Assembly: GCF_902498785.1 (NCBI RefSeq)
Contig: NZ_LR701493.1
Span: 543,459 to 607,458 of the forward strand
Length of the DNA: 64,000 nucleotides
DNA from: Sphingomonas sp. EC-HK361
GTDB taxonomy: Bacteria; Pseudomonadota; Alphaproteobacteria; Sphingomonadales; Sphingomonadaceae
Direction of reading: 5' to 3'
In this document: positions 34,927-42,616 of the stretch, one piece after another
How positions within the stretch are numbered: position 1 is the stretch's first letter
Layout of the letters: each line of letters begins with the position of its first letter
Made by a program: the position numbers and the translations under genes
Notes under the pieces: model-generated
Databases searched by the model: none
What the model saw: only the letters and a program-made list of their open reading frames with translations
Told to the model about the DNA's origin: nothing

Positions 34927-35391
34927 TTATGGCGGGCTTGTCCGCCCGTTGCGGCAGGCCGCGACCATCGCGCGCGCCTTTGCGGCGTCGAGTCCGTCGC
35001 GCCGGTCCGCGCAGACGCGCCCGCTTTCGTCGATGGCGATGCTGTAGGGGAGTCCGGCGCTGTCGCGGAACAGTCGTGCCTCGATCTGGCGGCGTTTTTC
35101 TGGCGGGAACATGAGCAGCTGGTCGCGCGGCACGGCCCGCATCATCGCGCGTCCGGCGGCGGACTCGTCGAGCACGGTCACGCCGACCGCGAACGGCCGC
35201 GCCGCAGCGGTAATGTCGTCCAGCCGCGCAATCTCGCCATGGCACGGCGCGCACCAGCCGGCGACGAACATCACGATCGTCGCGGGGGGATAGCGAAGCG
35301 GCGCGTCGGCAGCGGCCGGGGCGAGAACGGCGACGGCGCCGAACCCTGCGCCAAGTCGCGCAATCTTCGCCAAAAAACCTCTCGACACCAT
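34927..35391 (-). CDS. Thioredoxin-like exported protein
   Basis: The 154-residue protein has an N-terminal signal (residues 1-29, VLAPAAADA) and a TlpA-like fold with the redox motif WCAPC in MFVAGWCAPCHGEI. The rest lacks the normal cis-Pro context, though LPYSIAIDESG may be it (SAGLPYS). It probably acts in the periplasm on thiols, distinct from the lipoprotein at 9295. It diverges from the TPR/TonB-domain gene over only 53 bases, so promoters must be compact or shared. Confidence 0.8.
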   Translation of the reverse strand: MVSRGFLAKIARLGAGFGAVAVLAPAAADAPLRYPPATIVMFVAGWCAPCHGEIARLDDITAAARPFAVGVTVLDESAAGRAMMRAVPRDQLLMFPPEKRRQIEARLFRDSAGLPYSIAIDESGRVCADRRDGLDAAKARAMVAACRNGRTSPP

Positions 35392-35444
35392 GCGCGTCCC
35401 GTGATCTTTCGCTGCTGAAAACCGGGTAGAAACTGGGGGATGAT

Positions 35445-37403
35445 ATGGTCGCGATCTTGCTCGTCATGCTGGCCGCCGGTCAAGCGGCTCCCGCGCCGGC
35501 AACAGGCGCGCCGATGACGCTCCAGCAGCGCTTCGACGCGGCGAGCGCTGCGGCGGAGGCCGGCAATTGCAGTGATGCGGTCAAGCAGTTCGAAGCGATC
35601 GAGACGACGGGCGCGGCAAGGCGCAGTCCGCTGGTCGGCGCGGCGATCGCGGTGCGCAAGGGCAATTGCCTGATCGGCACCGACCGTTCCAACGAGGGCG
35701 AGGCGGCGATCCGCCGCGGCTTGCCGGCGCTGGAAGCCAGGGGCGCGGACTTCGCCGGCGACGTGCGCGACGCGCGCCTCGGGCTGGCGGCGGCGGCGCA
35801 GCTGCGCTTCGACTATGCCGCGGCGGCGACCGAGTATGAGACCGCGCTGAAGCTGTCGACCGGTGCCGCGCGGATGCGGCCGTTGCTGGCGCTGTCGCGG
35901 CTGCGGATGTTCGATCATGACGGCCGCGCGCTCGCCGAGGCGGAGGAGGCGCGCACGCTCGTCACGACCGTGCCGGGCTATACGAAGAAGGACATCGCGA
36001 CCGTCCAGACGCAATATGCCCGCGTCCTGCTGAACGAAGGGCGCAAGAAGGACGCGTATGACACGCTAAAGGACAGTTTGAAGAAACAGGGCGGGCTTGG
36101 CACGCGAGTCGGGCTTGCCGACATCGCGACCCGGTCCGATCTTGCGATCGCCGCCCTGCAGAACGGAGACAAGGACGCGGCGCGCGAATATCTCGCCTAC
36201 ACCGGCGCGGGGCGGATGAAGGACGGGCCGTTCGGGCAGGCGGTATCGATGGACGCGCCCGTGTGCGGCGCCGATACCGGGCTGAAGCCCGACGATATGG
36301 CAATCGTCGAGTTTTCGCTGGCGGAGGACGGCCACGTTACCGCCGTCACGCCGATCTACACGCCGGGCAACCGGCAGGTCGCGCTCGCCTTCGCGCGCGC
36401 GGTCGCGGGCTGGTCGTGGCGGGCGGAGGATGCCGCGAAGGTGCCGGCGCTGTTCCGCTATGCGACGCGGGTCGAGATGCGGTGCGCGAAGACCGGCGAC
36501 CGCCCGTCGATCGACGCGCCGCTCAAACAGGCCTTCGGCGACTGGTTGCGCGAGGCAGGCGCGGGCGAACCGGCATGGGCGGACCTGTCCGAAGCGAGCG
36601 CGCTGCCGGTCCAGCGCGCCGCGCTCGACCGCGCGACCGCCGCGGGCAATCGCGCGGCGACGCTGCAGGCAATCGCGGCGCTCGTCGACAATGCGGTTCT
36701 GAAGGGGGACCAGCGCGCGCCCCTGGCGGCGCGCGCTGTCGACCTTGCCGCTGCGATGAAGGCGCCGGTGCCGGTGCGGACCTATCTCGCGATGACCAGG
36801 GCGCGGATCGATGCCGATAGCGCCAAGGGGATGCGCGCGGGCATGCGCGCGCTCCTCGCGCAGCCGGATGTCGCCGCCGATCCGTTGAGCGCGGGCACGC
36901 TGCGGCTGCTCATCGCGCGACCGGACTATCGCGAGGCGCCGCCGGCCGACGCGCAGACGCTTCTCGATGCGGTGATCGATTCGCCGGGATTGCCGCAGCG
37001 CCACCCGTTGAAGGTGAACGCGATGCTGCAGGAGGCGAACCTGCTGGCCGCGAAGGGCGACCTGCCGGGGGCGCGCGCCGTCTTCGATCGCACCGGGCTG
37101 AACGCGGAGCAATGCGCGATGATCGGGCTGACCCCGGCGATGCGTCGATCGGGGGCCAGCTCCAGCGACTATCCGATGGAGGCGGTGCGGATGGGGTTCG
37201 AGGGCTGGGTGAAGACCGAATTCGATGTCGCGGCCGACGGCAGCACGATCGCACCGCGCGCGATCGTCGCTTACCCGCCGTTCGTCTTCGACGAGGCGGC
37301 GACCGGGATCATCCGGGATGCGCGGTTCACCAGCAGCTTCCGGCCGACGGGGTCGGTCGCCTGTGCGGGCAGCCGGCGAGCCATCGTCTTCCGCCTGCCC
37401 TGA
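35445..37403 (+). CDS. Exported TPR protein with two TonB-like domains
   Basis: A 652-residue protein with a short signal peptide (1-15) and a TPR-like helical region (about 25-260). Two beta-alpha-beta segments resemble TonB C-terminal domains: residues about 285-345 (VEFSLAEDGHVTAVTPIYTP) and about 575-650 (EGWVKTEFDVAADGSTI, IRDARFTSSF). They are separated by a helical part. TonB-domain proteins touch outer-membrane receptors, but this one has no N-terminal membrane anchor beyond the signal, so it may be a periplasmic adaptor, not an energy transducer. It diverges from the thioredoxin-like gene. Confidence 0.72.
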   Translation: MVAILLVMLAAGQAAPAPATGAPMTLQQRFDAASAAAEAGNCSDAVKQFEAIETTGAARRSPLVGAAIAVRKGNCLIGTDRSNEGEAAIRRGLPALEARGADFAGDVRDARLGLAAAAQLRFDYAAAATEYETALKLSTGAARMRPLLALSRLRMFDHDGRALAEAEEARTLVTTVPGYTKKDIATVQTQYARVLLNEGRKKDAYDTLKDSLKKQGGLGTRVGLADIATRSDLAIAALQNGDKDAAREYLAYTGAGRMKDGPFGQAVSMDAPVCGADTGLKPDDMAIVEFSLAEDGHVTAVTPIYTPGNRQVALAFARAVAGWSWRAEDAAKVPALFRYATRVEMRCAKTGDRPSIDAPLKQAFGDWLREAGAGEPAWADLSEASALPVQRAALDRATAAGNRAATLQAIAALVDNAVLKGDQRAPLAARAVDLAAAMKAPVPVRTYLAMTRARIDADSAKGMRAGMRALLAQPDVAADPLSAGTLRLLIARPDYREAPPADAQTLLDAVIDSPGLPQRHPLKVNAMLQEANLLAAKGDLPGARAVFDRTGLNAEQCAMIGLTPAMRRSGASSSDYPMEAVRMGFEGWVKTEFDVAADGSTIAPRAIVAYPPFVFDEAATGIIRDARFTSSFRPTGSVACAGSRRAIVFRLP

Positions 37404-37467
37404 GACGCGCCGCCTCTCGACTTCGCGGCGTCGCCCCGCCTAAGGGTGACGCAAAGGAGAGACGTGC

Positions 37468-38469
37468 ATGAAACTGGCCAGCCTGAAGCAGGGGCGCGAC
37501 GGGCGTCTCGTCGTCGTGTCGAACGATCTCGCCTGGTATGCCGATGCGGGCCACATCGTCGCGACGCTGCAGGCCGCGCTCGACGACTGGGACCGGTACG
37601 AGGGCGATTTGCGCAACCTCGCGACCGATCTCGATCACGGCATGATCCCCAAGGAGCGCTTTCACGAGCATGACGCCGCCTCGCCGCTGCCGCGCGCCTA
37701 TCAATGGGCGGACGGCTCGGCCTATGTGAACCATGTCGCGCTCGTCCGGCAGGCGCGGGGGGCGGAGATGCCCGACAGCTTCTGGCACGATCCGCTGATG
37801 TATCAGGGCGGATCGGACGGCTTCCTCGGCCCGCGCGACGCGATTCCGCTCGCCGACGAAGCGTGGGGCTGCGATCTGGAAGCCGAGGTGGTCGTGGTGA
37901 CCGGCGACGTGCCGCTCGGCGCGACGCGGGATGAGGCACTCGCCGCGATCCGCCTCGTCGGGCTGACCAACGACGTGTCCTTGCGCAACCTCATCCCGGG
38001 CGAGCTGGGCAAGGGGTTCGGCTTCTTCCAGTCGAAGCCGGCGAGCGCGTTTTCGCCGGTCTTCGTTACCCCCGATACGCTCGGCGAGTGGTGGCAGGAC
38101 GGCAAGCTGCAACGGAAGCTGATGGTCGACCTGAACGGCGAACCCTTCGGCCGCGCCGAGGCGGCTGAGGACATGACGTTCGATTTCGGCACGCTCGTGG
38201 CCCACGCCGCCAAGACCCGCAAGCTGGGCGCCGGGACGATCGTCGGCTCGGGCACCGTCTCCAACCGCGATGCGGATGGCGGCCCCGGCAAGCCGATCGC
38301 GGAGGGGGGCGTGGGCTATTCCTGCCTCGCCGAGGTCCGCACCGTCGAGACGATCGCTGGCGGCAAACCCGTCACGCCGTTCCTGAAGAAGGGGGATACC
38401 GTCCGCATCTGGGCGGAGGACGACAGGCATCACCCGATCTTCGGGGTGATCGAACAGACCGTCGAATGA
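37468..38469 (+). CDS. Fumarylacetoacetate hydrolase (FAH) family protein
   Basis: A 333-residue FAH-family protein. The metal site is around AWGCDLEAEVVVVTGDVPLG, where the Glu residues and the Asp bind the divalent metal, followed by TLVAHAAKTRKLGAGTIVGSGTVSNRD. The N-terminal domain (MKLASLKQGRDGRL) fits the FAA-lyase type. The substrate is not certain: fumarylacetoacetate in tyrosine breakdown or a related acylpyruvate. AAAGGAGAGA lies before the ATG. Its stop overlaps the trehalase ATG (ATGA), so the two are cotranslated, although their roles look unrelated. Confidence 0.85.
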   Translation: MKLASLKQGRDGRLVVVSNDLAWYADAGHIVATLQAALDDWDRYEGDLRNLATDLDHGMIPKERFHEHDAASPLPRAYQWADGSAYVNHVALVRQARGAEMPDSFWHDPLMYQGGSDGFLGPRDAIPLADEAWGCDLEAEVVVVTGDVPLGATRDEALAAIRLVGLTNDVSLRNLIPGELGKGFGFFQSKPASAFSPVFVTPDTLGEWWQDGKLQRKLMVDLNGEPFGRAEAAEDMTFDFGTLVAHAAKTRKLGAGTIVGSGTVSNRDADGGPGKPIAEGGVGYSCLAEVRTVETIAGGKPVTPFLKKGDTVRIWAEDDRHHPIFGVIEQTVE

Positions 38470-40031
38470 GGCGCATCGGCGTCCGGTGGATCGCGGTCGC
38501 GCTCGCCGCCGCGCCGCTCGCGACGCCGGTCGGCGCGCGAGACACCGCACCCGCGGTCGCGACGCCTGCCGATCTCTATGGTCCGTTGTTCGAGGCGGTG
38601 CAGATGCGCCGCATCTTTCCCGACGGGAAGACCTTCGTCGACGCGGTGGCAAAGCGGCCGGCGCAGGCGATCGTCGCGGACTACCGCAAGCACGCGCCGA
38701 TGGACGATGCCGCGCTGAAGGCGTTCGTGCTCGCCAATTTCGCGGTGCCCGGCATCCTGACGGCCCCGCAACCCAGCGCTGCCCGTCCGCCGATCGCCGA
38801 TCATATCCGTGCATTGTGGCCGGTCCTGACCCGCGCAGCGATCCGCGCCGAGCCTGGCTCGTCGGCGCTCGCGCTCCCGCGGCCCTTTGTCGTCCCCGGC
38901 GGGCGCTTTCGCGAAATCTATTACTGGGACAGCTATTTCACGATGCTGGGCCTGCAAGCCGACGGTCGGCAGGATTTGATCGAAGGGATGATCGACGATT
39001 TCGTCAGCCTCGTCGAGCGCTATGGCCACGTCCCCAACGGCGCGCGGACCTATTATGTCAGCCGCTCGCAGCCGCCCTTTCTCTACCTGATGATGGGCCT
39101 GTCGCGCACCAATGATCCGGCGGTGAAGGCGAGGCGCCTTGCGGCGCTGAAGCGCGAGCATGAATTCTGGACGAGCGCCGCGCGCACCACGCGGCTGCCC
39201 GACGGCAGCGCACTTGCGCATTACGGCGATGCGCGCTCGACCCCGCGCGATGAGAGTTGGCGCGAGGATGTGGAGACAGCGCGCGGTTCCAGCCGACCGG
39301 TCGCCGAGGTGCAGAACGCGTTGCGCGCCGGGGCGGAGAGCGGATGGGACTTCTCGTCACGCTGGTTCGCTGACGGCCGGCGCCTCGCCACGATCGACAC
39401 GCCGCACATCGTGCCCGCCGATCTCAACGCGCTGCTCTATGGCCAGGAGCGCGCGATCGCCACGATGAGCCGTAAGGCGGGGGACACCTCCACGGCCGCG
39501 CGGTTTGATACGCTCGCGGTGACGCGCGCGAAGGCGGTGGAGCGCTGGCTGTGGGACGCGAAAGGCGCGCGCTACGGCGATTTCGATACGAAGCGGCGGA
39601 CTCTTCGCCCCGGCCTCACCGCTGCCAGCGCCTATCCGCTCTTCACCGGCCTCGCCTCGACAGCGCACGCCAAGGCTGCCGCCGAGACGATCGGGCGCCG
39701 CCTGATCGCCCCGGGCGGCGTGCGGACCTCGCTGGTCGTGACCGGCCAGCAATGGGATCGCCCCAATGGCTGGGCGCCGCTGCAATGGGTGACGATCGCG
39801 GGCCTGCGCCGCGCCGGCCGCGACGATCTGGCGCGCCGCGCCGCCACGCGCTTCCTCGCCACGGTCGAGCGTGAATATCAGGCGAGCGGCAAGCTGCTCG
39901 AGAAATATGATGTCGAGGAAAGCCGCCCCGGCGGCGGCGGAGAATATCCGACGCAGGACGGCTTCGGCTGGACCAACGGCGTCGTCCGGGCGATCCAGCT
40001 TTACCTGGGCGAATCACCCGCGCGGCACTGA
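38466..40031 (+). CDS. treA: Periplasmic trehalase
   Basis: The 521-residue family GH37 enzyme splits trehalose into two glucose units. A signal peptide (1-24, PVGARD) places it in the periplasm. Both signatures are present: PGGRFREIYYWDSYFTMLGL and QWDRPNGWAPLQWVTIAGL. The general acid Asp in YYWDSY-like motif and the C-terminal Glu in the GGGEYPTQDGFGWTNG region are intact. The ATG overlaps the FAH stop. No other trehalose gene is close, so it probably scavenges external trehalose. Confidence 0.92.
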   Translation: MRRIGVRWIAVALAAAPLATPVGARDTAPAVATPADLYGPLFEAVQMRRIFPDGKTFVDAVAKRPAQAIVADYRKHAPMDDAALKAFVLANFAVPGILTAPQPSAARPPIADHIRALWPVLTRAAIRAEPGSSALALPRPFVVPGGRFREIYYWDSYFTMLGLQADGRQDLIEGMIDDFVSLVERYGHVPNGARTYYVSRSQPPFLYLMMGLSRTNDPAVKARRLAALKREHEFWTSAARTTRLPDGSALAHYGDARSTPRDESWREDVETARGSSRPVAEVQNALRAGAESGWDFSSRWFADGRRLATIDTPHIVPADLNALLYGQERAIATMSRKAGDTSTAARFDTLAVTRAKAVERWLWDAKGARYGDFDTKRRTLRPGLTAASAYPLFTGLASTAHAKAAAETIGRRLIAPGGVRTSLVVTGQQWDRPNGWAPLQWVTIAGLRRAGRDDLARRAATRFLATVEREYQASGKLLEKYDVEESRPGGGGEYPTQDGFGWTNGVVRAIQLYLGESPARH

Positions 40032-40111
40032 TTGGCGGCTGTGCGCACAAGTCGGTCGCGCGGACGGACCGGCGCGCCGCATGTGTTGCGCCGCGCCACC
40101 CCACACACCGC

Positions 40112-40126
40112 TTGAAATTATATAAC
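40112..40126 (+). promoter_or_regulatory. AT-rich patch, candidate promoter of BCKDH operon
   Basis: TTGAAATTATATAAC is the only AT-rich stretch between trehalase and the E1-alpha start. TATAAC (40121-40126) could be the -10. No good -35 is seen 17 bases upstream, so this is weak. Confidence 0.3.
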
Positions 40127-40186
40127 AAGGCTCCGAAAGCGGATGCTACGCGTTCCCGAATGCCGGAACCGAATATTGGAGAGGTC

Positions 40187-41473
40187 ATGGCGAGCGATAC
40201 GCGCCGCACCAACTTGCCGCCGCTGGCGCTGCACGTACCGGAACCCAAGTTCCGGCCCGGCGACGCGGTCGATTTCGTCGGGGTCGACGTGCCCGCGGTC
40301 GATGCCGCCCGCCGCCCCGACACCGCGGCGCAGGCGTCGGAGTTTCCCGATCTCGCCTACGGCCTCGTCCGCGTCCTCGATCTCGACGGCACCGCCGGCG
40401 GCGCGTGGGACCCGAAGCTCTCGCCCGACATGATGCGCCGCATGCTGCGCAGCATGGCGCTCGTCCGCGCGTTCGACGAACGCATGTTCCGCGCGCAGCG
40501 GCAGGGCAAGACCAGTTTCTACATGAAGTGCACCGGCGAGGAGGCGGTCGCGGTCGCGGCGGCCCATGCGCTCGATTACGAGGACATGTGCTTCCCCTCC
40601 TACCGACAGCAGGGGCTGCTGATCGCGCGGGGCTGGAGCCTCGTCGACATGATGAACCAGATCTATTCGAACAGCGCCGATCGGCTCCAAGGCAAGCAGC
40701 TGCCGATCATGTATTCGGTGAAGGAAGCCGGCTTCTTCTCGATCTCCGGCAACCTCGCGACGCAATATCCGCAGGCGGTGGGCTGGGCGATGGCTTCCGC
40801 GGCGAAGGGCGACACGCGGATTTCGGCGGTGTGGTGCGGCGAGGGCTCGACCGCGGAGGGCGATTTCCACTCGGCGTGCACCTTCGCCAGCGTCTACCGC
40901 GCGCCGGTGATCCTGAACGTCGTCAACAACCAGTGGGCGATCTCCAGCTTTTCGGGCTTTGCGGGCGCCGAGGCGACGACCTTCGCGGCGCGCGCGGTCG
41001 GCTACGGCATCGCCGGGCTGCGGGTGGACGGCAACGATGCGCTCGCCGTCTATGCGGCGACCCAGTGGGCGGCCGAGCGCGCGCGCACCAATCAGGGCCC
41101 GACGCTGATCGAGCACTTCACCTACCGCGCCGAAGGCCACTCGACCTCGGACGATCCCGGCCAGTATCGCTCGGCCGGCGAGGCGACCGCCTGGCCGCTC
41201 GGCGACCCGATCGCGCGGCTGAAGGCGCATCTGATCGCGCTCGGCGAGTGGGACGAGGACCGCCACGCCGCGCAGGACAAGGAACTCGCCGAGGAGGTGA
41301 AGGTGGCGCAGAAGGAGGCCGAGAAGAACGGCATCCTCGGCCACGGCCTGCACCAGCCGCTCGACACCCTGTTCGACGGCGTGTTCGAGGAGATGCCGTG
41401 GCATTTGCGCGAGCAGCAGGCGCAGATGATGGCGGAAGAAGCGGCAAGCGGTCGCCCGTGGGATCGGAAGTGA
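40187..41473 (+). CDS. bkdA1: Branched-chain 2-oxoacid dehydrogenase E1 alpha
   Basis: A 428-residue thiamine-diphosphate subunit of the complex that converts branched-chain 2-oxoacids to acyl-CoA. It has FYMKCTGEEAVAVAAAHAL, the TPP motif AVWCGEGSTAEGDFHSA to VNNQWAIS (Gly-x-Gly ... Asn-Asn), and YRAEGHSTSDDPGQYR, the phosphorylation-loop region. The MVRAFDERMF helix is typical of the BCKDH group. ATG 40187 has GGAGAGG 2 bases upstream of the spacer; a longer frame has no site. E1-beta and E2 follow. A class A repeat lies in the 87-bp gap to E1-beta. Confidence 0.93.
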   Translation: MASDTRRTNLPPLALHVPEPKFRPGDAVDFVGVDVPAVDAARRPDTAAQASEFPDLAYGLVRVLDLDGTAGGAWDPKLSPDMMRRMLRSMALVRAFDERMFRAQRQGKTSFYMKCTGEEAVAVAAAHALDYEDMCFPSYRQQGLLIARGWSLVDMMNQIYSNSADRLQGKQLPIMYSVKEAGFFSISGNLATQYPQAVGWAMASAAKGDTRISAVWCGEGSTAEGDFHSACTFASVYRAPVILNVVNNQWAISSFSGFAGAEATTFAARAVGYGIAGLRVDGNDALAVYAATQWAAERARTNQGPTLIEHFTYRAEGHSTSDDPGQYRSAGEATAWPLGDPIARLKAHLIALGEWDEDRHAAQDKELAEEVKVAQKEAEKNGILGHGLHQPLDTLFDGVFEEMPWHLREQQAQMMAEEAASGRPWDRK

Positions 41474-41490
41474 GCGTTCCCGCCCATCAT

Positions 41491-41545
41491 TGTATCCCCG
41501 CGAAGGCGGGGATCCAGCCTGGGCTCCCGCTTTCGCGGGAGCACA
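41491..41545. repeat. Class A palindromic repeat inside the BCKDH operon
   Basis: Starts TGTATCCCCGCGAAGGCGGG and ends with CCCGCTTTCGCGGGAGCAC. It sits in the E1-alpha/E1-beta gap and has no T-run, so it may stabilise or process the message without ending it. Confidence 0.85.
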
Positions 41546-41560
41546 ACTTCGGATTGCGAT

Positions 41561-42616
41561 ATGACTGACCTGATGGATCACACCGCCGAAGCCGCCACCA
41601 CCACCCGCATGAACATGATCCAGGCGATCAATTCCGCGATGGACGTCATGATGGCGCGCGATCCGGATGTCATCGTGATGGGGGAGGATGTCGGCTATTT
41701 CGGCGGCGTCTTCCGCGCGACCGCGGGGTTGCAGGCGAAATACGGCAAGACCCGTGTGTTCGATACGCCGATCACCGAATGCGGCATCGTCGGCGTCGCG
41801 GTCGGTATGGGGGCTTACGGCCTGCGACCGGTCCCCGAGATCCAGTTCGCCGACTACATCTACCCCGCGCTCGACCAGCTTGTCAGCGAGGCCGCGCGGC
41901 TGCGCTATCGCTCGGCGGGCGAGTTTACCTCGCCGATCACGGTGCGCTCGCCGTTCGGCGGCGGCATCTTCGGCGGCCAGACGCACAGCCAGAGCCCCGA
42001 GGGCATCTTCACGCACATCTCGGGGGTGAAGACGGTGATTCCCTCGACCCCCTATGATGCCAAGGGCCTGCTGATCGCCGCGATCGAGGACAATGATCCG
42101 ACGATCTTCTTCGAGCCCAAGCGCATCTACAACGGCCCGTTCAACGGCCATTGGGACCGCCCGGCGGAAAACTGGTCGAAGCATCCCGCGGGCGAGGTGC
42201 CGACCGGCTATTACAAGATCGAGCTCGGCAAGGCGAAGGTCGTGCGCGAAGGCGAGGCGCTGACGATCCTCGCCTATGGCACGATGGTGCATGTCTGCCA
42301 GCAGGTCGTCGCCGACACCGGCGTCGATGCCGAGATCGTCGACCTGCGCACGCTGGTGCCGCTCGACATCGATACGATCGAGGCGTCGGTAAAGAAGACC
42401 GGCCGCTGCATGATCGTCCACGAGGCGACGCGCACCTCTGGCTTCGGCTCCGAACTGTCGGCGCTGGTCCAGGAGCGGTGCTTCTATCACCTCGAGGCGC
42501 CGATCGAGCGCGTCACCGGCTTCGACACGCCCTATCCGCACAGCCTCGAATGGGCGTATTTCCCCGGCCCCGTCCGCATCGGCGAGGCGCTCAAGAAGAT
42601 CATGAAGGACGCATAA
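41561..42616 (+). CDS. bkdA2: Branched-chain 2-oxoacid dehydrogenase E1 beta
   Basis: The 351-residue partner of E1-alpha. It contains VMGEDVGYFGGVFRATAGLQ, TPITECGIVGVAVGMGAYG, FADYIYPALDQLVSEAARL and RSPFGGGIFGGQTHSQSPEG with the His that helps proton transfer, then the C-terminal VHEATRTSGFGSE and ITG motifs. Length is typical. Its stop overlaps the E2 start by one base (TAATG), ensuring coupled translation. The E1 alpha-beta pair forms a heterotetramer. Confidence 0.94.
   Translation: MTDLMDHTAEAATTTRMNMIQAINSAMDVMMARDPDVIVMGEDVGYFGGVFRATAGLQAKYGKTRVFDTPITECGIVGVAVGMGAYGLRPVPEIQFADYIYPALDQLVSEAARLRYRSAGEFTSPITVRSPFGGGIFGGQTHSQSPEGIFTHISGVKTVIPSTPYDAKGLLIAAIEDNDPTIFFEPKRIYNGPFNGHWDRPAENWSKHPAGEVPTGYYKIELGKAKVVREGEALTILAYGTMVHVCQQVVADTGVDAEIVDLRTLVPLDIDTIEASVKKTGRCMIVHEATRTSGFGSELSALVQERCFYHLEAPIERVTGFDTPYPHSLEWAYFPGPVRIGEALKKIMKDA

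Noticed and set aside
40118-42541. An 807-codon minus-strand frame over the BCKDH E1 genes
   Set aside because: E1-alpha and E1-beta have complete motifs on the plus strand. The antisense product has no recognisable domain and spans the repeat and gene boundary.
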